Positions 56,131 to 64,000 of a stretch of 64,000 nt of DNA are shown piece by piece. The DNA lies in contig CM060731.1 of assembly GCA_030704615.1 (NCBI GenBank), positions 45,942,001 through 46,006,000 of the forward strand, in the 5' to 3' direction. How positions within the stretch are numbered: position 1 is the first letter of the stretch; each line of letters begins with the position of its first letter. The stretch is from Takakia lepidozioides. Lineage: Eukaryota > Streptophyta > Takakiopsida > Takakiales > Takakiaceae. The notes under the pieces were generated by a model. That model had not been told where the DNA came from, did no database searches, and saw only the letters and a program-made list of their open reading frames with translations. A program made the position numbers and the translations under genes.

Positions 56131-56934
56131 GATGGTCTATTCCGTGGAACTCACTGAAGTCTTGCATTATGAGGATCAGAACTGCTTGACAGCTTACTTG
56201 CACAAAGGCCTTGACCCTTAGACAATCCCCAGAGCAACAGTAGCTTTTGGGCTGCTTTTTTACTTTGTGTTTTTCATTTTGTCCCATAAGCTCTTTGAGC
56301 TTTCCGTAGATGTAATAAAGTTCCATTTTGTTTCATTTCATTTTGTTTCATGGCATGTCTTTCATCGTTTGTGCATTTCTAATGCATGATTAGTTCTCTT
56401 GTATGGCATTACATGCGTATGTACTAGTCGACTCACTACAAACACCAAAACTCCAAAGCATGAATCACTATGAATGATTGTTCAAGTAATCTCGAGCACT
56501 TCATTTAAAGTAGTAAAGCAGTGGTTGCGCCAACTTCCGCAGTCGCAATTGCCATTGGGCATGTAGCACTGCAAGTTATGTGGTCTACTACCACGTGGCA
56601 GCAATGCTGCTCGTCGTGGCGCCGCCACGTTGGCGTCCACATCGTCGTCCACGTCCGCGTCCATGTGTCACCGCGCTCGGTGAGTCGGTCCACTCATCCG
56701 GAGGGAAAAGTCAAAGTCAACCCAAAAGGTCAGACACACGGGCGGCCCGCCTGGTTACGCCACGTGGTTCTTCAGCATTAATCGCTTAATCGCTGAGCAG
56801 TTGTTCGCCCGTCTGCGTCCTTTACCACTCCAATCATTGGATGTCCAACCCAACTACCATGTCTGTTGTAACTAGTCGTTTGTAACTTCCAGTTGATCCC
56901 AGTTTTTTGACTTTTACGACTCAAAATGAGTCGT
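56131..56934. other. No recognisable gene
   Basis: GC-rich block around 56580-56760 with short antisense-matching frames only. ACGACTCAAAATGAGTCGT at 56918-56936 is an 19-base near-palindrome next to the PPR pseudogene. Confidence 0.35.
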
Positions 56935-56936
56935 TA

Positions 56937-57860
56937 CCCCAGTGGTAAATGTGATATTGTCCAGCTTCAAGCCTTCCTTTTGCATTCCTTCAAATAGTTG
57001 CAGGGCCTCCCTATGGCAACCGTGCTGGGCATATCCTGCCATCATCACATTCCACGACACCATATCTCGTTCAGCCATATTGTTGAACACTTCCTTTCCA
57101 TCCTTGACGCTCCCGCACTTAGCATACATGTCCACAAGGGTATTGTTCAGAATCATATTTGGTACAATTCTGCCTTTCACAATGTCAGCATGGACCTCTT
57201 TGCCCTTTTGCAGAGTTGCCAAGCTGGAACACGCATTGCAAACGCAAACAAATGTGATCTAGTGTGGTCTCACCCCTTCCCACATCATTTGCTCATAAAT
57301 CTCCAAAGCCTCCATCCCGTACCCATGCTGGGCATATCCTGCCATCATTGCATTCCACGTGCAGCCATATTGTCGAACACTCCATCCGCATCCTCAATGC
57401 ACCCACATTTTGCATACAAGCCCGCGTGGATATCGTTCAGAATCACATCTGGTACAATTCCAGCTTTTGCGATACAACCATGCACCTCTTTGCCTTTTTC
57501 CAAGGCTACCAGGCTTGCAAACGCACAGATGTAATGTGGTCGGGCTTCACCCCTTCCACCATCATTTGCTCATAGGTCTCCAAAGCATTTGTACCACACC
57601 CATGCTTCGTAAACCCCGCCAACATAATATTCCACGTGATCAAAGATGGTTGAGGCATTCCGTTGAACACTTGGTGAGCATCCATGATCCTCCCGTAATT
57701 AACATACATGTTGACAAGGGTGTTGAGTAGCTTGCTAAATCCACTTTGGATAATGTGAGTGTGCACCTGCTTTCCAGCTTCAAGGCCTTTCATCTTGCAC
57801 CTATGCAAGAGACAGACATAAGTTTCTGAATCTGCTGAAATGCCTCCTTGGTTTAAAGTC
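56937..57860 (-). pseudogene. PPR pseudogene 7
   Basis: Minus-strand modules from 57808: KGLEAGKQVHTHIIQSGF, DAHQVFNGMPQPSLITWN, EQMMVEGVKPDHIT. A broken middle follows (57500-57240). Then LQKGKEVHADIVKGRIVPN, VDMYAKCGSVKDGKEVFNNM, ERDMVSWNVMMAGYAQHG and LFEGMQKEGLKLDNITF. It ends at 56937 without E/DYW. Confidence 0.75.
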
Positions 57861-57959
57861 TGTAGGCCTCTTTCAGTCTACCTGCCTCACAAAGAATCTT
57901 CACATGCCCATAAGTGCCAGAAGAGGGATTGTGGACTCCCTCTCTTGATCCTCTTCCAA

Positions 57960-58560
57960 AGGTTGTGGTCATGATTGAGGTGCCTGATTTTATCAACCGT
58001 GCCGTTGCAGCTGCTGCCTTTAGTTGACCATCTACCCATGCAGATTTCTTGTAGCTATTGATTCACAGGGAATCATAGGTAATCTTGTGCTTGAAATCTG
58101 ACCCTCTTGGATGATTCTGTACCCACACTCTACCCCTGCTCCTTCAGCTATCCATGCCTCTGCACAAATCATGCATTTATCCTTGCCTTGCTGCTAACAG
58201 CTGACAATGATAGCCTAGAACAAATAAGAGGGAACCCACACTCCATCTCTGCTCCTACAGCTATCCATGCCTCTGCACAAATCATGCATACATCCTTGCC
58301 TTGCTGCTAGCAACATACAATGACAGCCTAGAATTCTTCCAGCAAACACCCCAACCATACTTATCAGGCTAGTTCCTATGCTGACTTGCATCTGCTTCCA
58401 ACATGCATTCACCTTTTTGTCTCCATTGTCCCACAATTGACTGGCATCAGAGAAGTGTTCATTCCAAAGCTTCTCCTCATCTCTCTTATCTGTTTTTGGA
58501 TACTCTCCTGCTCCCACATCGGCACTAACTTGTCAAATTCATTCCAAACCACCACAGATC
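57960..58560 (-). pseudogene. OSB-like PDF module, inverted copy
   Basis: Minus strand: an exon ending KLWNEHFSDASQLWDNGDKK (to about 58404), a GTGAATG intron start, then a PDF exon (about 58105-58010) after GGGTACAG that includes SDFKHKIT and LWINSYKKSAWVDGQL. A partly repeated intron piece at 58140-58340 shows a local duplication. Confidence 0.6.
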
Positions 58561-58609
58561 CACTGCAACATATGGCAAATGAAAGGCTACAACTAGGATG
58601 CAGACAACA

Positions 58610-58720
58610 TATCCACGACACCACATTTCCTCACCATGGACCTCTTTTCCCTTTTCCAAGGCTGCCAGGCTTGCACATGCATTGCAAACGGAAACAAACA
58701 CGGACTGACAAGACCAAGGT
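58610..58720 (-). pseudogene. Short PPR fragment
   Basis: Reads VFVSVCNACASLAALEKGKE and VHGEEMWC on the minus strand: half a PPR module, truncated on both sides. Confidence 0.6.
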
Positions 58721-58876
58721 GACTCTCGCAAGAACCTTGTAAATATCAGGAAGAATACCAAATCATGGTACTAACAGGAGGCAAAGATTGAAACACGGCC
58801 TGGCAAGACCAAGGTGACTCTTGCAAAAACCTTGTAAACATCAGGAAGAATACCAAATCATGGTACTAACAGGAGC
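58701..58876. repeat. 94-bp tandem duplication
   Basis: Two adjacent units begin CGGACTGACAAGACC (58701) and CGGCCTGGCAAGACC (58795) and both contain GAATACCAAATCATGGTACT. Confidence 0.7.
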
Positions 58877-58995
58877 CAATATCCCACATTGGACTCCAGC
58901 ACCAGCCAACAATAATCCTGAAGCAACCCCGCTTGCCAAACCTATATAAACTTGTTCTAAATGCCAGGCCTTATCAACCTATGTAGCCATTGCGC

Positions 58996-59140
58996 TCTGG
59001 GGTGGTTTGGAGTGACTTTGACAAGTTACTGCTGATGTTGCAGCAGGAAAGTACCCAAAAACAGATAACAAGATGAAGAGAAGCTTTGGAATGAACACTT
59101 TTCCGACCCCAGTCAGTGGGGGGACAATGGAGACAAAAAG
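58996..59140 (+). pseudogene. OSB-like exon (WWDNR half of PDF module)
   Basis: Exon remnant ending WNEHFSDPSQWGDNGDKK at 59140, directly followed by a consensus donor GTGAGTG. No PDF exon follows. Confidence 0.55.
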
Positions 59141-59419
59141 GTGAGTGCTTGTTGGCCCTCTCTCTCCTTGGAACATCAAACAGAAGCAGGGAGGCAGGGA
59201 GGAAAAAGGTCAGTCTCAACGAAGTACCGTTCAAGAAGTTATTTTTCGGATTTTTCGGGCAATCCGGGCAGATAGAAAGAAATTGACGACGTACGACATG
59301 TGGCTACGAAACGTGGCGATGATGATGTGGCACTATGGCACCCTATTCCTGCTCTACGCTAAACTAGCTCTCGACCCTTCGGTCGTCGCTAGAATTTTAT
59401 AACCCTTGATAAACTGTTT

Positions 59420-59515
59420 TCCCTCTTTTGAGGGGTAACGAAACTGATTACACCTCATGGTGTACATGGGGTTTTACTTCCCCCCCCTAAATAATTCCAA
59501 ATAAAATTTCCACCA
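59420..59515 (+). mobile_element. 3'-UTR fragment of an L1-type LINE
   Basis: The block from TGGTGTACATGGGGTTTTAC through CCTAAATAATTCCAAATAAA resembles the 3' end of the LINE at 29540-29600 (GGGGTTTTAATTTTTTTCCC then AATAATTATCAATAAA). Confidence 0.5.
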
Positions 59516-59920
59516 GGCCGGGCCTGGCGCATGTGTCCTTTGCTAAATTTAAAAAACAAGAAAAAAAAAGAAGTAAAAACAAGAAGTCGTTCCGGAGCAG
59601 CTTGCTACGACATTGTGATGAATCCCTCCGGAGCTGCAACTCTCCCTCAGCAGAAAAAACAGGTACAATCTGGGATGGGGCCAGCCCCAAAGAATAAGAA
59701 TGATCACCCTGGGGAGGGCGAGTTTAGACGTTTAGACCAGTGTTGGTCGGTTCTCATTTTTTTCAAAGCTCATGAGGTTCAGGTTATACAAGTTGACTAA
59801 TGCAGTAATAACCTCGGACTCCAGGTGAAATATGCACATTGAATGACGGTTATTTGCAGATTACGGTTATGAAAATTTGAACAATATGTGTGGTCAGGTT
59901 ATTTGCCTTGGGGTGATATT

Positions 59921-60000
59921 TCAAGTCGGGTCTTTATTATAACAAATATAACCTACTTCTCAAGTCGGGTCTTTATTATAACCCAAATATAACCTACCTA
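59921..60000. repeat. 39-40 bp tandem duplication
   Basis: TCAAGTCGGGTCTTTATTAT and the following bases to ATAACCTAC occur twice in direct succession. Confidence 0.75.
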
Positions 60001-62899
60001 CCATCGGATATAATCGAAGTACCCTAGGCAGGCTGCAGAACCTATCCCTCAGGTTCAACGTGCCATTTCAACTTCAATGTACATAATGAAAATAGGACAC
60101 CAAAAGAAAACTACTATTTGCCACGAAACCATAGCTACTATAAACGTTTCCGTCCACTTAAAAGATATCCGGGTCGGTTCTATGTCTTCAGATGCTATTC
60201 ACTCACAGGTTCAGGGTGTTTCACCGGGTATTTGAGTTGTCCAGTACCGGCGGTGTTCAGTGTGTATGGTTCTCTTTTTATGCTCATAACCTCCGGCTAT
60301 AGTTACCCTTACCCGGCAAATAAACTGTAATTAACCGGGTGGGTCCCTGATAACTGACCAACATTGGTTTAAACCCTTGTCTAAGTCATTGAATATACCG
60401 AGAAGACTTAGGGCCCCTTTATACCACTAGGGCCCAAGACCAAGTGAGAATGGAGCGTTCTCATTGGCGGAGGCCTGAAAGTTTGGCCCAACGGCTTTAC
60501 ACCCGAGCCCAAGAAAATGGAAGTGGGTCATTTGCCTACATGGCACGGGCCAGCCCAAGAAAAAGGAACCCTCATGGTGTGGAGACCCAAGTCTCCAATC
60601 TCTCCACCCCCAAGAAGTTTGGTATTAAAATATAATATTTTTGTTTGATCATGACTGTAGAAATTGGTGATAAAAATTGGGCCCATGATTTCTTGGGCTT
60701 GGGCCTAGTGTAATAGTTTGCCATAGCCTTTTGGCCATAGACCCAGTTCATAGGGGATAGGCACTACTTTTGAGGGGGCTCACTCAAGTACTGTGTGACT
60801 CACCTTCATATGAACAAATGGTCCCAGAGTTCGGATCCATGTTGCTTCCATTCTTATTGCTTCCTTCTTTCAGCTTCTTGCAGAAGAAGACTACTCATCA
60901 AATGCCAAAACCAGTTTGATCCAGAGCACTTTTTACTTTAAATTATTATCTTTAAGTGTAGAACCATCAAACGAGGGAAATATAACCTCACAATTTCACA
61001 CAGGGCCATGAAGGTTTGAACGGGGCTCATCCAACAGTCAAACCCAAGTTCTACTTTTCCTACTTTTCCAAGTAACACCTCAGCTTGTTCCCGGGCGGTA
61101 CTGCACGAATGGAAGTGATGTGCGCGGGTACTTAGCATGGCCTCTGCTGGACAACTTTGAGTGGCATTAAGGCATCTCCAAACGTTTCGAATTATACTAT
61201 ATGGACTGGTTCAAGCAGCTCCTTTACCCGCATCTGCATTATGGATCAGTGCTCCTTACACGACTCTCTCCCTCTCTTTGTGCACTAACATTCTAGCGCG
61301 AGTACATCCTTCCCTTCTCTCTCAGTTGTTTTTGAGAAGGATAAACAGACATGTCACCTGCATCCTGGAGTACTGTTAACCCTGCTGAGCATATTCTTCC
61401 AATGGACTTGTTCTGAAGTGCACTCTCCTGTTATGAGGACATACACTGAATGGCGTCGGACACACCAAAGGATTCCACGTAAACTCTCCATGGGAAAAGT
61501 GGAATCTAAGTAAGACAATTTACACGGTTCTCTGGCTGTGACCACCGACTCTCCTCTTATCCAAGGTTGGTGAGCGAGAAAGACTGTAGTAACAGTTATA
61601 GGAAGCTTCGCTTTAAGGGACCAGGGCGGGCCTGTTTCATTCGTTACACAACTGTCATCCAAGAACCCTTGGGTGGCGATGAATGAAACCGGTACAGCCT
61701 TAATTTAGATGTACCATTAAAGGTTTCCACGAGCCATACGCGTCTAGCCGCTTGTGAAAGCCTAAGAAAAACACTTGATGAAAGCCTCGGGTAATTTTAT
61801 TGCTAGGGGGAAAAGGTGAAGTGATACCATTTGCTTGGACAAGAGTCATACCTACATACCGATGTTGGTCGACACTAGGATCGGTCGAGGAAGAGAGAAT
61901 GCGGGGCCAAATCCGGCATCAAAGCAATTAGCATAACAAGAAACCAACAAGAAAGGAACATCAACCAAGAATCAAGGGAGAGTGTTTTTGTTTTCTTTTC
62001 CAGCATACGATGGCATCAGACCCACGGGTACTAGAACTTCGACAAACAACTCGTTAACTACTCATTGACTCTTTGTAAAGTCTGAAAGCCCCTCTCGTGT
62101 TTCCTAGAAATGTTAACAGCGGGAACAGTGGTGACACGGCCATGTGTTGATGTGGCGTCATGGAGTGGACTCAGTCTTGGCAACCGCAGTTTGACATGAA
62201 GGCTGTGTTGATGCGGAGTGTGTGTTGTAATAACTCGCATCCGCATCTCGTGCCTCGGTTCCGTGTGTTCCTCGTCACGATTCTCATCCCAAAGTGTTTG
62301 TACATCTTTTGACCGATTTTGTTTACGGGGAGGGGGAACCACGAGTAGTCTAACTTCACCTAGTAGATGTGGACAGTGTGCGCAACGCACGTCTCTCAAG
62401 TGCTTTTCTGCTTGTCTCTACCTGCAATTGCAGGCGTCTCACCAAGTCATTCTAATGCAAATTCTCCAATCAAGCAATGCAAACAAAAATCTGTCGGGTG
62501 GATTCACACCCCTGTTCCCACCCCAGCACCTGTCCAAATTAGTATCGACTTATCTGTTCTGCGCATGCATTTAAGGATGAACTGCGAGGCCGTTGGAGCT
62601 GGGTCTTGAGAAGTAAGATATATCTGACGAAAGAGTAGAGTTTTGTCCTGGAAATAGATAAGCTTGCGTGTGAGAATTTTAAACAGATAGTTGGGAGGTC
62701 TTGTTCATAGACAAGTTTAGAAAAGGAAAGGCCTTGCTGGGGAGAGAAGAACACACTGGTCAGAACTTCAATTTTTCGTGAGAGGGTTCTGCTCACAGAC
62801 CATGGAGAATTGACATCAGTCCATTGCTGCAGCCCGGGAGAGATCAATAGAGTGATCTCGACAGAGATACGGACTTGCAAAAAATTCAGACCTGTCATT
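60001..62899. other. No recognisable gene; upstream flank of the GH1 gene
   Basis: Frames on both strands are short and match no family I know. ATTAAGGCATCTCCAAACG at 61166-61184 resembles the GAGCATCTCCAAC ends of PIF/Harbinger MITEs, but I found no partner. The promoter of the GH1 gene must lie here, but no convincing TATA box was identified. Confidence 0.4.
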
Positions 62900-63103
62900 A
62901 TGGAATTAAAGAGGTTGCATGCAGCACAGGTATGGGTGACGATAGCCTCAGTGTTAACAAGTGCTGCAGCTCCTTCCTCCGCAGTAACTCGCTCGGATCC
63001 TGTGCTAGCTCACGGCCGTCGGCAGTGGGCCGAGACAGACAAGGTGCACCGGGGCGAATTTCCCAGGAGTTTTATCTTTGGCACTGCTGCTTCTTCCTAT
63101 CAG
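62900..63103 (+). CDS. GH1 beta-glucosidase, exon 1 (68 codons)
   Basis: Family GH1 enzymes hydrolyse beta-glucosides such as cell-wall oligosaccharides, hormone conjugates or defence glucosides. The ATG at 62900 opens MELKRLHAAQVWVTIASVLT and a further Ala/Ser-rich stretch, a likely secretory signal peptide. RGEFPRSFIFGTAASSYQ, the N-terminal GH1 signature (FxFGTAxSxYQ), then ends the exon at 63103. A GT donor follows (phase 0). Only the beginning lies in the window; the catalytic TFNEP and ENG motifs are not seen. Confidence 0.82.
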
Positions 63104-63339
63104 GTCTACAGACACTCTTGATGTTCATGAATCTAATGTCATTTAGCTTGCCGCGTTACGCGCTCGGCCAACTTGCAACTGTAATAGCAATATAGCAAAT
63201 CTAGAGGTAGTCTACATAGCCGTCAAGGGTGGCCCAATTTGTGCTCTTCAAGTATTTAGGATCGCAGCTAGCCCCTCATCAAGCAGCTGCGGGCGTTGAC
63301 GGGATACATGGATGTGTATGTACATATATGTTATTGCAG

Positions 63340-63406
63340 TACGAAGGTGCAGTGCACGAGGGAAGCCGAGGCTGTAGCATCTGGGACACTGCTAGTCATA
63401 CACCAG
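63340..63406 (+). CDS. GH1 beta-glucosidase, exon 2 (67 nt)
   Basis: After a TTATTGCAG acceptor the exon reads YEGAVHEGSRGCSIWDTASH followed by TP. It directly continues the signature of exon 1 (SSYQ + YEGA; family consensus YQxEGAxxEdGRGxSIWDTFSHTPG). It ends at CCAG|GT (63407) in phase 1. Its perfect fit with exon 1 supports the intron at 63104-63339. Confidence 0.82.
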
Positions 63407-64000
63407 GTTTTAAATTCTATACACCCTTCCTGCGTGCACAGTGTGAGTCACTTTACCGTTCACCAGCTCTATAGCCGGCTCGCCTCAGGTATCAGACAGG
63501 TATATAAAGAAGACAAGTCTCAGGTGGTAGACTGACTAGTGGTAACTAAACCAGTAACAGGGCAAGGTTAGTATACTGTGATTCGTCATGATCGTATTGA
63601 TCAGCATATCTTATACTATAAGCTGCGATGCTAGATCATGCCGTTCCAGACTGGTATGAGTTGGCTCTTCCTGCATGACGGAATTCTCCTGCAGCAGTTG
63701 ATGTCTTCTACCATCATAGACGCAGAGGCCAGTGATAGATCTACTAAATACCAGTTACGTTGTAAAGTGCGACCCCGAAGCACTGTCCCCTGCTTGGTAT
63801 CACTTCCAGATCCTGGAAAAAGCAAGGTTCCTGCACCGACATATAATTATGATACATGTACGTATTAAAGAAATTTGCAGTGGTCCTTTCAGCGGGCCTT
63901 TCAGAGAGTCTTGCCCAAGACACTGAAATTATTCATATTCAGTCCACGATGCACACACTGGTTTCCGTAAATTGCTGGCCAGTCTTCGGGAGTTTGTCAG
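63407..64000 (+). other. GH1 intron or following exons, uncertain
   Basis: A possible next exon starts after CTCCTGCAG (63694) and would read AVDVFYHH in the correct phase, comparable with AVDxYHRYKED of GH1. However, the expected GKIxDxSNxD segment before it is absent and a stop comes soon. Another weak match, VYKEDKSQVVD, lies at 63500-63535. Either a larger intron with inserted sequence or a broken gene would fit. Confidence 0.35.

Noticed and set aside
63732-63926. Separate gene with the frame containing SYVVKCDPEALSPAW
   Set aside because: Short, no ATG-supported domain, and located where introns or exons of the GH1 gene are expected. I could not place it.

Overview
This is nuclear DNA from a land plant, most likely a seedless one (moss, lycophyte or fern grade). 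The evidence is a cluster of long intronless DYW-type pentatricopeptide repeat (PPR) genes of the kind expanded in those lineages, plant-style core promoters (TATA box plus CT-rich patch), and plant LINE, Ty3/gypsy, PIF/Harbinger and CACTA elements. The species cannot be fixed from the sequence. Most of the window is transposon or decayed gene. Only one PPR gene (about 15.0-17.2 kb) reads as fully intact.

Layout. 0-4.85 kb: a decayed C-rich, G-poor LINE inserted in a gypsy LTR. 4.85-6.48 kb: the rest of that LTR, a tRNA-Met-type primer-binding site and a gag gene. 6.48-8.37 kb: a broken PIF/Harbinger transposase and a Tourist-like MITE. 8.7-20.3 kb: four PPR genes. Two of them (11.98-14.09 kb on minus, 18.11-20.3 kb on plus), with their promoters and leaders, form a large inverted duplication around the intact gene. 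22.57-22.76 kb: a tRNA-derived SINE. 23.9-29.6 kb: a second copy of the gypsy LTR and an L1-type LINE.

29.6-44.5 kb (minus strand): the most interesting part. This is a Ty3/gypsy element that encodes gag, a DSG-type protease, a C5-cytosine DNA methyltransferase domain (DNMT3-like motifs), RT, RNase H and integrase, and ends in a PHD finger. A second, internally deleted member of the family (37031-41306) has inserted into its gag gene. It has TGTC...GACA ends and an ACGC target-site duplication, and it keeps the methyltransferase and PHD parts while losing most of the replication genes. At least two stop codons that break the host copy's methyltransferase are CGA-to-TGA changes relative to the nested copy.

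45.8-59.2 kb: a graveyard of PPR fragments interleaved with decayed exons of an OSB-like (organellar single-stranded DNA-binding, PDF motif) gene. It is split by a 4857-bp CACTA transposon (47318-52174; perfect CAC target-site duplication) that itself carries PPR and OSB fragments. 59.5-62.9 kb: no recognisable gene. 62.9-63.4 kb and beyond: the first exons of a secreted GH1 beta-glucosidase running towards the right edge.

The functional theme is organelle RNA editing and DNA maintenance genes (PPR-DYW, OSB) being duplicated, inverted, captured by transposons and lost. Coding frames without an ATG start were reset to the first in-frame ATG where possible.
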